Shown here: in pieces, positions 28,602-38,556 of the stretch
Position numbering within the stretch: position 1 is the stretch's first letter
Layout: the number at the start of each line of letters is the position of its first letter
Virus record (IMG/VR): IMGVR_UViG_3300029268_000010
Location: 1 to 64,000 of that record
DNA from: a virus
Direction: 5' to 3' (one strand)
Length of the DNA stretch: 64,000 nt
Program-made: the position numbers and the translations under genes
The notes under the pieces: model-generated
The model's database searches: none
What the model was told of the DNA's origin: nothing
The model's input: the letters and a program-made list of their open reading frames with translations, nothing else

Positions 28602-29155
28602 GATCACTTGATGAAATAGCTTTGACATATGTTACAGACAAGCGTGCATCTGCTCATAATTATCTGGAGAAATACGAAAGGTATTTTGGTCCGAGAAGAG
28701 ATTATGCAAAGATTGTTCTTGAGATCGGAGTGAAGTTCGGAAAGTCCATAGAGGTCTGGAAAGAATATTTTACTGAAGCTCATATTGTAGGTATTGACAT
28801 TGATCCTAAATGTAAAAGGCATGAAGGAGTGAGAAAATCTGTTTATATAGGAAACCAGAGTGATCTGTCATTCCTTAAATCAGTAATGGATGATACCGGT
28901 GCCCCTGATATAATCATAGATGATGGAAGTCACAAAGGAAAAGATATCCTTGCTTCCTGGCAGTTCTTATGGAACTTTTTAAAGCCCGGCGGCATTTATA
29001 TCATAGAAGATATATCAACTTCTTACAACTGGCCGAATAATACTGATTTCAGTGATGTACTTCCGGGAATACTACAGGGATTATTATCAAGAAAAGACTG
29101 TACTATTTTCAGTATGGAAATGTTCTTTAATCTTTTAATAATACGCAAGAAATGA
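28598..29155 (+). CDS. Class I SAM methyltransferase, macrocin/cephalosporin-type O-methyltransferase-like, 185 aa
   Basis: Predicted sugar O-methyltransferase. Seen: S-L-D-E-I-A-L-T-Y-V-T-D-K and H-N-Y-L-E-K-Y-E-R-Y-F at the start; L-E-I-G-V-K-F-G-K-S (SAM loop); G-I-D-I-D-P; I-I-I-D-D-G-S-H-K (metal and catalytic site); and L-K-P-G-G-I-Y-I-I-E-D, all in the order known for this family. I use ATG 28598, which overlaps the upstream stop (ATGA); ATG 28589 is also in frame. Confidence 0.82.
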   Translation: MRSLDEIALTYVTDKRASAHNYLEKYERYFGPRRDYAKIVLEIGVKFGKSIEVWKEYFTEAHIVGIDIDPKCKRHEGVRKSVYIGNQSDLSFLKSVMDDTGAPDIIIDDGSHKGKDILASWQFLWNFLKPGGIYIIEDISTSYNWPNNTDFSDVLPGILQGLLSRKDCTIFSMEMFFNLLIIRKK

Positions 29156-29727
29156 TAGCACACTACGATAAAAACCCAAATTCTGTAGCGTGGATGGATA
29201 ATCATTATTCTCGCGCAAAGTTCTCTCCGGAGAATGAAAGATTAAATGCATGGATGTTTCCATTACTTGAAAAGTATATTCCAAAGGAAGGAACTGTACT
29301 TGAAGTAGGATGTGGTTGCGGAAGGACCCTTGACTGGATATATCAGAAGAATCCTAATCTTAAACTTATAGGTACTGACGTTTCAAATGTGGCAATTCAG
29401 AAAGGTGCAGAATACTACAAGCATATTGAATTCATATGTGAAGACGCGGAATTTGCCGAACATAAAGATATTGACCTTGTAATTTGCTCTCAGACTCTTG
29501 AACATGTTGACAGGCCCAGCGAGGTAATGATCAATATGCAGTCCTGGTTAAAAGACAAAGGAGTATTATTTATTACTATTCCTTATCCGAGAAGTGTTCT
29601 TGATATGGGATGTAAGGTTCATTACTGGAGCATTTACGAACATGATTTTATCAGTATCTTTGGTAAAAATGTCATATGTTCAAAAATTGATAAAAATCAT
29701 TTGGCGGCAATATGGGAAAAGAAATAA
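29152..29727 (+). CDS. Class I SAM-dependent methyltransferase, 191 aa
   Basis: Seen: motif I V-L-E-V-G-C-G-C-G-R-T (about 49-59), I-G-T-D-V-S (acidic strand end), D-L-V-I-C-S-Q-T-L-E-H-V (motif IV block) and a following I-T-I-P-Y-P strand. This is the standard small-molecule methyltransferase fold. The substrate is unknown; neighbours point to a sugar or glycan. It overlaps the genes on both sides (4 and 16 bases). Confidence 0.85.
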   Translation: MIAHYDKNPNSVAWMDNHYSRAKFSPENERLNAWMFPLLEKYIPKEGTVLEVGCGCGRTLDWIYQKNPNLKLIGTDVSNVAIQKGAEYYKHIEFICEDAEFAEHKDIDLVICSQTLEHVDRPSEVMINMQSWLKDKGVLFITIPYPRSVLDMGCKVHYWSIYEHDFISIFGKNVICSKIDKNHLAAIWEKK

Positions 29728-30380
29728 TACATATAATTGCTACGCGATGTAATTATTCAAATGAAGATCTGTTCATAAAGAGATTTCCATACCTGATTAA
29801 TTGCGCTTATGATTGTTTGCTGCATCAGACATGTAAGAATTTCCAATGGATCATCATTACCAATAATGAAGGAGTGATAAATTGCAAGTTTGATTTTCCT
29901 GTTATCTTTTCTAAATCAAAGGAAGATTACAAGAAATACATTAATTTTCTTTCAACTGATTCTAATATCCTGCAGTCGAGACTTGACATTGACGATGCCC
30001 TGGCTCCTGAGTATGTTCAGAAGATGAAAGATATTGAATTTCCTGATAATAACTGTATCATTGATTTTTCGGGTTATCGTCTTGATGAACGGACCCAAAA
30101 AGTCATGAAAGACAAAAAATATAATCTTCGTGTTCCTTCTCCCTTTTTGAGTCTTTATACTCCGAAACAAGATACTGAAATCGAAAGTGTTTTTGATCAT
30201 CAGCATACACAGATGGCAAAACTCTATCCTCTGATAAAAAAAGATGATATGATGTGGTTTCAGATAATAAATCCTGATTCGGCACTTATGGGAAAGAGAA
30301 CTATTGAAGAAACGGAAAAAGGTGGATTTTCAGTAACAGATTATCCTGAATGGATAAATAGATATAGACATGAAAGATAA
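29712..30380 (+). CDS. Putative rhamnosyltransferase-type glycosyltransferase, 222 aa
   Basis: Seen: an N-terminal I-A-T-R-C-N-Y, R-F-P-Y-L, C-L-L-H-Q-T-C-K-N-F-Q-W-I-I-I and Q-S-R-L-D-I-D-D-A-L. The pattern of L-x-Q-T..F-x-W and R-L-D-x-D-D-A is that of the putative rhamnosyl transferase family. The D-I-D-D residues would bind the metal and nucleotide sugar. It overlaps the methyltransferase before it and the glycosyltransferase after it, so the cassette is one transcript. Confidence 0.75.
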   Translation: MGKEIIHIIATRCNYSNEDLFIKRFPYLINCAYDCLLHQTCKNFQWIIITNNEGVINCKFDFPVIFSKSKEDYKKYINFLSTDSNILQSRLDIDDALAPEYVQKMKDIEFPDNNCIIDFSGYRLDERTQKVMKDKKYNLRVPSPFLSLYTPKQDTEIESVFDHQHTQMAKLYPLIKKDDMMWFQIINPDSALMGKRTIEETEKGGFSVTDYPEWINRYRHER

Positions 30381-31902
30381 AGGTATAACAATAATCATTA
30401 CAGCTTACAGGGCAGAACAGTTCATAGAAGAAACGTTGAATTCAATCTATGCTCAGTCCTATTTCAAGGACAATGAAGAATTTGAAATTCTTATAGGTGT
30501 CGATGGATGCCGGTCAACCTACAATAAAATGTATGCGCTGAGAGGATCATATAGAAATATGAGAGTATTTGTTTTTAACAATAACCTTGGAACATATATT
30601 GTTAGGAATAGTCTTACTTCTCAGGCAAAATACAATAATCTTCTTTTCTTTGATTCTGATGATGTCATGTACCCTAATATGATACAGACGGTCATGGAAA
30701 CAAATAGTCAGTATATTACTTACTATTATCATAAATGGCAACATGATATCACTTCTAATGTAGGCAAACCTAATCCCGGAAGTTTCTTTATTAATAAGAA
30801 TCTTTTCGATTATTACGGTGGTTTTATGCCCTGGCGTTGTGCTGCTGACGCTGAAATTCACCAGAGGATGAAACGATGCGGTTGCAATTCTGTCGTTATC
30901 CAGGAGCCTATGTATAAGTACAGGGTGCACACTGAAAGTCTTTCTCATAAGAGAGATACCGGAGCTGCTTCTGAAATAAGGAAGAGTTATTGGAAGTTAC
31001 GTGATAATTTTGAAGAGTTTAAAGTTGCCAAAATTATAAAGACCACAAATTCTGATTATTTTGAGATCTTTAAAAATTCTGATAAAAAAGATATTCAGGC
31101 ATTTTTTCCAGGAAAGAAATTAGGAATAATTTATAATCTTTTCGACGAGATAGAACTTTTTAAGATAGCAGTAGAATATGCGCGGCCGGCAGTAGACTAT
31201 ATCTGTGTCACCTATCAGAATGTATCTTATAATGGTATTAAAGCCAAAAGAAACATATATTTTGATTTAAAGAAGATGAAACAGGAAGGATTGATTGATT
31301 ATATCATTCCTTATATTCCTAATACGGCGATCAAACCAAAGATGAATGAGATCCGGAAACGGAACATAGGAATAAATTACTGTCATAAGAATAAGTGCAC
31401 GCATTATATGGCCCTGGATTCTGACGAGATATTCAAGACAGAAGAACTTAAAAGGGCAAAGAATGAAATATTCTATAATGGTGCTGATTTTTCTGTATGC
31501 AAAATGATCACCTATTATAAAACTCCGACGACGATATTATTTCCTCCTGAAGAATATTATATTCCTTTAATCATCGAGATGGATGATCGTAGATTTACTT
31601 ATAAGTTTCAAAATGGATATTCTCTTGATTCAGGTCGTTCTATGCCTTTTTCACGTTGTCATGAGTTCGAGAGAGAAGATATCCAGATGCATCATTTTTC
31701 TTTCTGTATGAAGGATATGGAGTTGAAATTAAAGACTCAGCCCACTCCTATACGAGAAGAAACACTTGAGAAGATATTAGACCATTATAATAAGTTTGAA
31801 CCCGGAATGAAGGCTTTGACTAATAATGGTTATTTCCAAACAAAACAAGTTGAAGATAGTTATTTCCAAAAAAAGGAGGTAGAGAATGAACTTGTTAAAT
31901 AA
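30370..31902 (+). CDS. Two-domain glycosyltransferase, 510 aa
   Basis: N-terminal GT-A domain (about 1-220): I-I-I-T-A-Y-R-A-E, V-D-G-C, N-L-G-T, F-F-D-S-D-D. The second part (about 250-480) has another glycosyltransferase-like layout with I-Y-N-L-F-D-E-I-E near its start and M-A-L-D-S-D-E-I-F (about 350-358), so the protein may add two sugars in turn. The C-terminus carries a short imperfect repeat (G-Y-F-Q-T-K-Q-V-E-D then S-Y-F-Q-K-K-E-V-E-N). The DNA for the second copy contains an AAAGGAGG that serves as ribosome-binding site for the next gene. Confidence 0.82.
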   Translation: MKDKGITIIITAYRAEQFIEETLNSIYAQSYFKDNEEFEILIGVDGCRSTYNKMYALRGSYRNMRVFVFNNNLGTYIVRNSLTSQAKYNNLLFFDSDDVMYPNMIQTVMETNSQYITYYYHKWQHDITSNVGKPNPGSFFINKNLFDYYGGFMPWRCAADAEIHQRMKRCGCNSVVIQEPMYKYRVHTESLSHKRDTGAASEIRKSYWKLRDNFEEFKVAKIIKTTNSDYFEIFKNSDKKDIQAFFPGKKLGIIYNLFDEIELFKIAVEYARPAVDYICVTYQNVSYNGIKAKRNIYFDLKKMKQEGLIDYIIPYIPNTAIKPKMNEIRKRNIGINYCHKNKCTHYMALDSDEIFKTEELKRAKNEIFYNGADFSVCKMITYYKTPTTILFPPEEYYIPLIIEMDDRRFTYKFQNGYSLDSGRSMPFSRCHEFEREDIQMHHFSFCMKDMELKLKTQPTPIREETLEKILDHYNKFEPGMKALTNNGYFQTKQVEDSYFQKKEVENELVK

Positions 31903-32344
31903 GATAAAAGAAATTTATGATGGATGGAAGAACCTTGTAAATAAGAAGGTCACTATAGAAGATATTGCTCGGGTGAGAAAGAATATCTGCCGGACCAACA
32001 AATGTGGTTTTTACATGACAAAACCATATCGCGGATGTTCTGAGTGTATGTGTCCTGAAAGAGCAAAGATTCGTTCACTAAGAACTAAATGCCCGGAAAA
32101 CTATTTTGGGTATGCTCATGAATTAAAACTTTTATTAACAGAACAACTTCTTGATGATCTTACTAGGTTTCGCAAGAAACAAAGTGGTGATGTTATAATA
32201 TATTCCGATAAGGAATTTCGTATGGATTTTGATGTGAAGATGAAAGTTTGTACCTTTAGGCATTATCCGGAACAGGAACCAGTAAAATATTGGAATGAAT
32301 TATGTAGTTTCTATAAGTTAAAAATAGGTAAGAGATTATTTTAA
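31886..32344 (+). CDS. Cys-rich small protein, possible zinc binder, 152 aa
   Basis: Family not named. Eight Cys in all; five lie between residues about 35 and 69 in the arrangement I-C-R-T-N-K-C..G-C-S-E-C-M-C-P-E, with K-C-P following. This is a likely zinc-binding knuckle. The rest is helical. An AAAGGAGG at 31872-31879 precedes the ATG, unusually strong for this genome. It sits at the end of the glycan cassette but may instead serve the virion genes that follow. Confidence 0.55.
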   Translation: MNLLNKIKEIYDGWKNLVNKKVTIEDIARVRKNICRTNKCGFYMTKPYRGCSECMCPERAKIRSLRTKCPENYFGYAHELKLLLTEQLLDDLTRFRKKQSGDVIIYSDKEFRMDFDVKMKVCTFRHYPEQEPVKYWNELCSFYKLKIGKRLF

Positions 32345-32823
32345 TGGCTTGTCAGATCGTAATAGTAGGTGATATGCAAGTTAAAAGCTTGTCAGGTATA
32401 AAGAAATGGTTTTATACCCAGGAACGTCACTGTTATACAAGAAAGATAAGATTAATGAAACCTTGCATTTCTTGTAAAAAGAAGAATTCTACACGACTCT
32501 TATGGTATTACGAAGTAGTTATCGATGGAGAGACTTATCAGCTTCATGAATCATCTGTTGTTCTCTATGATCAACCAATAATGCTTAATCCTATTAAATG
32601 GGGAGATAAATCAGAAGAGAATACGATTCATAAGGATATCTATGAAGATTCCGAAAAAGATGAAGATTATCCGGCCAATGGAGATTATCAAGGTTATATG
32701 AAAAAGAAACTAGGTCTTGTCCAAAGTAATAAACCTGATTTCGATGGTGATACCTGGTTGCAAAATACACAGACGAAGATTATCAGGCAAGGAGGAACCA
32801 AAGATGGTGACACGACTGTATAA
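32344..32823 (+). CDS. Hypothetical protein, 159 aa
   Basis: Not recognised. It begins with a hydrophobic V-I-V-G-D-M and has a C-I-S-C pair near residue 42, a beta-type middle (L-W-Y-Y-E-V-V-I-D-G), and an acidic, probably disordered C-terminal half. It shares one base with the previous stop and overlaps the next gene by 20 bases. Confidence 0.5.
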   Translation: MACQIVIVGDMQVKSLSGIKKWFYTQERHCYTRKIRLMKPCISCKKKNSTRLLWYYEVVIDGETYQLHESSVVLYDQPIMLNPIKWGDKSEENTIHKDIYEDSEKDEDYPANGDYQGYMKKKLGLVQSNKPDFDGDTWLQNTQTKIIRQGGTKDGDTTV

Positions 32824-33280
32824 ATCGCAATACGGATATATGCGTTATAAAGTCAGATATTTTGATGATATCATTTCAGATACAGAGCCTTTATTCAAAG
32901 GAAATAAAAGATTCAAGAATTACAGAGAACTATTAAAAGGTATAAATCGTAGAGGTCACGAAGATAATAATCGTATTGTAAAGAGAATCTGCAGTACATT
33001 TCTTAAATTAATGATGCATGATCTTATCTTTAAAAATTATCGTTTTCAGATGCCTTTATATAATTTTTGTTCTTTGTACATTGGATATAAAAAATTCACT
33101 AATACAGAGTTTAAATATAATATTAATACTGGAGGTCCTTATTATATTGCCCGTTTTGAATACACTAAAGAAGGAAGAAATAGGATTCACAACACAATGT
33201 ATTATCCATGGCTTTCAAAAGGATATTATAAGATATTAATGGAAGAAGTAAACAAAGGTCACAAATATTCAAATATATGA
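32804..33280 (+). CDS. Hypothetical basic protein, 158 aa
   Basis: Not recognised. Rich in Lys, Arg, Tyr and Asn; helical in the first half, beta-type in the second. I chose the ATG at 32804 because AAGGAGG lies at 32789-32795, eight bases before it. An earlier in-frame ATG at 32717 would lie deep inside the upstream gene. It overlaps the next gene by four bases (ATGA). The basic character suggests binding to DNA or RNA. Confidence 0.5.
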   Translation: MVTRLYKSQYGYMRYKVRYFDDIISDTEPLFKGNKRFKNYRELLKGINRRGHEDNNRIVKRICSTFLKLMMHDLIFKNYRFQMPLYNFCSLYIGYKKFTNTEFKYNINTGGPYYIARFEYTKEGRNRIHNTMYYPWLSKGYYKILMEEVNKGHKYSNI

Positions 33281-33924
33281 CAACAACAGTAATAGATCCG
33301 GATTGGATCACCGTCGATGTAATAAAACAAATGCTCTCTTCTCGTTTCAAAACGAAAGAATGGCAGGAACAGGAAATACTTGAATGGTGCATGGAAGTTG
33401 AGACTATGCACCTTGTTGATGTAGATACCTTTGCTAAGTTTGTGGAAGTATGTATTCCGGTACAGAATAAACGATTCAGAAAACCATGTAATCTTTATCG
33501 TTGGCTTGACATATATTCTTCCGCTGGAGATCCTCAAAGCAAAGTAAATAATGATACAAGGTCATTAACAGCCTGGGTTAAACTCGATGATGATTTTACT
33601 GGTGATTATGTTTACGTTAATTATATAGGAACAAAAGTTGATGAACTGACAGGGCAACCACTGATCAATAGATATCATCGGCTTGCATGTATGTTCTATT
33701 GTGCTCAGCAGGCTTTTATGGAAGAGTCAATGCTTGGTATATTCCCTGCACAGGCATATCAGTTGCTTCAGGATGGTTATTCTGCAGCTTGTTATAATGC
33801 AGCTGATCTGGAAGCATATCGTAATATGCAACGTCAGGACTTTACCAATCTTTCAATTATACAGGGTAATGCGTTACCGCGCATAGGAAACCTTACATTG
33901 TATCAACAAGGAATGGGAGAATAA
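33277..33924 (+). CDS. Neck/tail virion protein, 215 aa
   Basis: Probably a ring or hub protein directly before the muzzle gene. Seen: an N-terminal helical part, a central P-C-N-L-Y-R-W-L-D-I-Y (about 69-79), then Y-V-Y-V-N-Y-I-G-T-K-V-D-E-L-T-G-Q-P-L-I and a C-terminal Ala/Tyr-rich helical region. The Y-I-G..D-E-x-G-x-P-L-I segment is familiar from crAss-like neck proteins. The stop is two bases before the muzzle start. Confidence 0.58.
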   Translation: MTTTVIDPDWITVDVIKQMLSSRFKTKEWQEQEILEWCMEVETMHLVDVDTFAKFVEVCIPVQNKRFRKPCNLYRWLDIYSSAGDPQSKVNNDTRSLTAWVKLDDDFTGDYVYVNYIGTKVDELTGQPLINRYHRLACMFYCAQQAFMEESMLGIFPAQAYQLLQDGYSAACYNAADLEAYRNMQRQDFTNLSIIQGNALPRIGNLTLYQQGMGE

Positions 33925-33926
33925 TT

Positions 33927-36900
33927 ATGCAACAAATAAATCAATTTCTCAAAGGTTTGATATCTGATATTGATGTTTCAAAAAGAACATCAGAATATTG
34001 GACATTTCCTTCAATGAATATCAGAGTCTATAATAAGAAGGGCCAGGGATTCATTGTTACTTATATTGAGGGTAGTACGAAAGTTGATTCATTTGGAATT
34101 CCTATTGGAAGCGGTGAAGAGTTTTCGATAAAATCCGGATATAAAATTCTTGGAGCATGCGAATATAATGGCGTAATTTATATATCTTCATATAATGCTT
34201 CAGTAAGTGTTGACAAGGGAGAAATAGGTTGTTTCCCTAGTCCAAATATTCTTGATTTCAGTAAACCAAATGGTGCTCCCGGCACTCCTGATGCTCCACC
34301 TATTGGCTACAATATTCAATTTGAAAGGATATACAGAACATTACGAAATTTTACAAATACCACTGATCCTACCGGAATTGAAACTACAGTTCAACGTGAT
34401 CCATTAAATACCACTCTTTTTGGATGGGATATTGAAAGATATGTCGACATGTTTGCAGCTGAGAGTTATGATGGATCTCTTGATTTTTACCTTTGTGATT
34501 ATAAAAATCCAAATAGAGTAGTAAACTCAGGATTTCATTATAATACAGGAATTGCCAACAATAGATTGTATTGGAATAATGATTTCTTTGGATCGCTTAA
34601 TCAGGTACAAACTACTTTTGCAGATGCTTCGGCTCAGTTTATTGGTTTGCTTCCTAATGGTGATGAGAAATGTGGGTTATATTTTCTTCACTTTAGATAT
34701 TGTGATAATAATTTAAATACAACTCCTTTTATTTTAGAATCAGGGCCTATACAGGTTCATATAGGCGATACGACTACTTTAAATACTGTAATGGGTGGAG
34801 AAGATACTTATAATTCTCATAAACAAATCCATTTCAAAGTTATTAATCCCGATCAGTCTTATCAATATATAGAGGTTGCTTTCGTAAGATATTTTTCAGA
34901 TAGTTCCGGAGTACAAATACATGAAACATGGCTTATAGATTGGAGATATCCCATTGTTTCTGGAGCAGATGTAGATATTCTTATCACTGGTAATGAAGCT
35001 TTGTTAACAATTACAGATGCAGAAATAATTGAAAGAAGTCTTATTGAAAGAACTTGTCGGTCACATACCCAAATTGCAAATTATTATTTTGGTGGAAATT
35101 GGAAAAGTTCTCGTACTGATCATCCGGCACTTGTAGAATTCTTTAAAAGAGTACAAGTTTCCTATGATGATAGTTTGGAAAAAAATGTTAATACTCCTAT
35201 TAATATTAATGAACCTTCAGCAAATTATATTCCTTATCAAGACGTTTATCTTACATATGATGATGTAGGATATTTTAGAGGTGAACCGTATGCTTTTGGT
35301 GGATTTGTTCGATTAAATGATATGCAGTATTCAAGTGCATATCCTTTACGCGGATGTGATCAATTTGATGGACAAATACTTGGTACTACACAAGATAATT
35401 ACAATGGTGTTTATCGGTTTCCAAGAACAACAAAATCACCTTGTATGTCTGCTATTGATAGGATAAGGATATTGCGTGTTAGAATGGATTTTACAGATGC
35501 TTTAGCATGGCTTCAGACAAATCCTACTGATCCTAATGTAATATGGTTACGTTATAATGTAAAACATATATTTCTTGCCAGGGCAGAAAGAAAACCTACA
35601 TTAAAATGTCAAGGTGTAGCGATAGGTGGAGCTCAATCATATTCAGAACATTTTCCATATTCTACTTATGAATGTTCTTATAATTGGTGGGATCCATTTA
35701 ATAGTCATTTAAAGACACTTCAAAATATTTGGGTAAAAGCGGATGATGCACTTCAAATACCTACACGATGGGATAATCAAGATGTCGTGACACATTTAGA
35801 TGAAGTTGGATTATCAGGTAAACATGGACAACCACTTGTGAAATTTACTGGTGCTGGTAATGAAGCTCAGAATCCATTTAAAGGATGGGCCGATAACTCA
35901 ACGAATGTTGCGGGTAATGTTTGTAATCCGGCAGGAGCAGCGAATTCTACTTATATGGAATTAGTTATTCCTATTTATCGTGCATATATGCCAATGTTGT
36001 ATTATAATTATAATGGAGGTAATACAGATTGGAGATATTTTAGTTCAAGATGGTTCATTCAACCAAAGAAATATGGTGTTTTCTGTCCAGATCATTTATT
36101 AAATAGAAATCTTGATATTTCTGATATTGAATATATTCAACGTGTAGCAAAGACTGCGCATAATTTTGTTGAACCAAATCCTGGTTCATACGATTATTGG
36201 TTTTTTGGATATCCACCTTATGGTTTTGCAAGTTATGATGATGTAGTTCCATATAAATATATTAATGAAATGCAATATGGAAAATATATTGATAGAGTTC
36301 TGCCTGGATTCTTATCTTCAAATGTTGTAGGAAAAGAAGATGTTGGCAGGGATGGATTACATCGTGTTCCTTCATATCCTACTGCTCTTGGTTTTGTTAA
36401 TGAGACATATGATATTAATGATATTAATGGAAATAATACTTCTCATCAAAATTGTCTTTTATATGCTTATGATAGTAGTAATAAAAGAGAATGGTCAACA
36501 AGAAATCTTCGAACAGCTCCATTTATTGCTATTGAAGAAGATGCAGATATACCAGGCATAGTTCAGGATAATTATAATCTAGATATAGTAAATCTTTATT
36601 CTAAAAGACCTGAAGATCTTAATTCCAATCTTGCGACCTGGTATGCTGTAGGTCCTCAATTACAATATTATAAAATTTCAGAAGCTATTCCTTTTGTTAA
36701 TCAAAGTGGAAATTATATTTTTCCGGTAACTCAATTATTAGGTCGCGGTGATTGTTTTCTGCAAAAAACATTTTTCAAACAGGCTACATGGGATCCTTCA
36801 GGATTTAAAGGTGATGCTGCAGATTCCGTAGGTGCCGGATGTGGTGGTACTGGTGATGGATTCCCTACTCATTTCACAAATGATACAGGTCCTGTTTTTG

Positions 36901-38552
36901 ATGCTACTGTATCTATTGCGGATAGAGTTCGGTATTGTCATGGTGTTGTCTTGGGTATTGTCACTGAGAATGCAGTCAATTCTGCTATGCGACACATGGA
37001 CAATGTTAATGCTTACAGTCCTCAGTTCTATCCTATGGCTGTTCCAGACTGGGCTCTTTATCCATTATCGTATGAAGGTTATGAATCTTTTCTTTATAAT
37101 CATGGATATCATCGGCAATTATCAATCGATATCTTTTTGGGATATGATTCAAATCTTCCGAATACTCAAAATACAATAAAGAAAACAAGAATTCGTCATA
37201 GTCCTAAAAAAGTTCCTTTTGCTTATGTTGACAATTACAGAAATCTTCAAATCAATGATTACAAAGATTTTGATTTACAGTTTGGACAGATAATGTCTAT
37301 CGAACATATTGAAGAAACACTTATTTCTATTCAGGAAGGTGCAATTAATGAACATTATATTAATGAGGAAGCATTAAAGGCCCCAACAACGGCAGGAGAA
37401 CTTACACTTGGTCTTGGTCCAATACTTTCGGATAAGATAAATATATTGGCATATTATGGAACACAGCATCAGTGGTCAATATGTAAAGGATTTACAGGTA
37501 TCTATGGGTGGGATTGGAAGAAAAGAGTATTGTGGAAAGTTAAAGCTGGCCAGACTGCTATTGGTACAAGATCTATGGCGGTACAATCTCTTTCTCAGGA
37601 AAAAATGATTGATAAATGGTTATTCGATTTTTCTAATTCAATAAATACAAGGACGGATATTCTTAATCAATTAAAAGATACTCCAGCGAATGGAGAAGGT
37701 ATTGTCGTTGGTTATGATCCGGAAAATCATGAGATACTATTCACATTAATTAAAAGGCAACTTTCTCATTATGTATGGCAGTGGAATACTGTTACTGCAT
37801 GTTTTACTTCTTGGATGAATACTATGGGTTATTTACAATCAGATGTTGAAAACTTACCAATAACTGAGTATGTCAATGGAATGACAATGGTTTCGGGGCA
37901 ACTATATTTTGACACTGATCATAACTATATTTTTATCTATTACAAAGACAGCGGCCAGCGTTGCCACGTTCATGCAAGAGCTGTATATGAAGATCTTTCA
38001 AGGACATTAATCTTTAATGAGGACCTTGATTTTTTTACTTCTGAACTAGGTGTTAATAATTATTGGTACGGATATATCAATCGTGACTTTTTCAGTGCTG
38101 AAAGTAATCGTGTTTATTTACATAACAAAGGTCCGATATGTACTTTTAATAATAATATTTTTGTTCCAGCTCAGATATCAATTATTATAAATGGTGTAAT
38201 TGGAGAAACGGAAAATTATTCTGCAATATCGAAACTTTATACATGGGTACTTTGTGAATCACAGAATACTCCTTTTTCGCGAATTGATTATGAAACTACA
38301 TATCAAGCATCAGCTGCCCCGGGAGATACTTTTGATGATTTCCAAACGCCAATAAATTTCTGGAGAAATCCTATTCATCATGAACATAAATGGAATTGGC
38401 CCGTAAATGTTCAAACTTCTGCAAATAATGATGAGTTCATTACTGGATCAGAAATGCGTGGAGAATGGATAAAGATCACTTTGACGTATGCAAAAAGAGT
38501 ACAGGGGTGGATTAAGAATATAATTACTACTTTTATATCATCAAATTCATAA
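33927..38552 (+). CDS. Muzzle / tail stabilisation protein, 1541 aa
   Basis: Expected to form the main body of the short tail through which DNA and cargo proteins leave. Seen: the opening M-Q-Q-I-N-Q-F-L-K-G-L-I-S-D-I-D-V followed by S-M-N-I-R-V and a G-x-x-x-x-I-E-G-S-T block, which is the start typical of P22-gp4-like stabilisation/muzzle proteins in crAss-like phages. The rest is beta-rich, Tyr/Asn-rich, without enzymatic motifs. Size and position after neck proteins and before cargo-type proteins fit well. Confidence 0.75.
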   Translation: MQQINQFLKGLISDIDVSKRTSEYWTFPSMNIRVYNKKGQGFIVTYIEGSTKVDSFGIPIGSGEEFSIKSGYKILGACEYNGVIYISSYNASVSVDKGEIGCFPSPNILDFSKPNGAPGTPDAPPIGYNIQFERIYRTLRNFTNTTDPTGIETTVQRDPLNTTLFGWDIERYVDMFAAESYDGSLDFYLCDYKNPNRVVNSGFHYNTGIANNRLYWNNDFFGSLNQVQTTFADASAQFIGLLPNGDEKCGLYFLHFRYCDNNLNTTPFILESGPIQVHIGDTTTLNTVMGGEDTYNSHKQIHFKVINPDQSYQYIEVAFVRYFSDSSGVQIHETWLIDWRYPIVSGADVDILITGNEALLTITDAEIIERSLIERTCRSHTQIANYYFGGNWKSSRTDHPALVEFFKRVQVSYDDSLEKNVNTPININEPSANYIPYQDVYLTYDDVGYFRGEPYAFGGFVRLNDMQYSSAYPLRGCDQFDGQILGTTQDNYNGVYRFPRTTKSPCMSAIDRIRILRVRMDFTDALAWLQTNPTDPNVIWLRYNVKHIFLARAERKPTLKCQGVAIGGAQSYSEHFPYSTYECSYNWWDPFNSHLKTLQNIWVKADDALQIPTRWDNQDVVTHLDEVGLSGKHGQPLVKFTGAGNEAQNPFKGWADNSTNVAGNVCNPAGAANSTYMELVIPIYRAYMPMLYYNYNGGNTDWRYFSSRWFIQPKKYGVFCPDHLLNRNLDISDIEYIQRVAKTAHNFVEPNPGSYDYWFFGYPPYGFASYDDVVPYKYINEMQYGKYIDRVLPGFLSSNVVGKEDVGRDGLHRVPSYPTALGFVNETYDINDINGNNTSHQNCLLYAYDSSNKREWSTRNLRTAPFIAIEEDADIPGIVQDNYNLDIVNLYSKRPEDLNSNLATWYAVGPQLQYYKISEAIPFVNQSGNYIFPVTQLLGRGDCFLQKTFFKQATWDPSGFKGDAADSVGAGCGGTGDGFPTHFTNDTGPVFDATVSIADRVRYCHGVVLGIVTENAVNSAMRHMDNVNAYSPQFYPMAVPDWALYPLSYEGYESFLYNHGYHRQLSIDIFLGYDSNLPNTQNTIKKTRIRHSPKKVPFAYVDNYRNLQINDYKDFDLQFGQIMSIEHIEETLISIQEGAINEHYINEEALKAPTTAGELTLGLGPILSDKINILAYYGTQHQWSICKGFTGIYGWDWKKRVLWKVKAGQTAIGTRSMAVQSLSQEKMIDKWLFDFSNSINTRTDILNQLKDTPANGEGIVVGYDPENHEILFTLIKRQLSHYVWQWNTVTACFTSWMNTMGYLQSDVENLPITEYVNGMTMVSGQLYFDTDHNYIFIYYKDSGQRCHVHARAVYEDLSRTLIFNEDLDFFTSELGVNNYWYGYINRDFFSAESNRVYLHNKGPICTFNNNIFVPAQISIIINGVIGETENYSAISKLYTWVLCESQNTPFSRIDYETTYQASAAPGDTFDDFQTPINFWRNPIHHEHKWNWPVNVQTSANNDEFITGSEMRGEWIKITLTYAKRVQGWIKNIITTFISSNS

Positions 38553-38556
38553 AATT

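Noticed and set aside
26250-31902. Glycan cassette as an assembly chimera from the host
   Set aside because: Same strand, overlapping junctions within it and short gaps to virion genes on both sides, and base composition like the neighbours.
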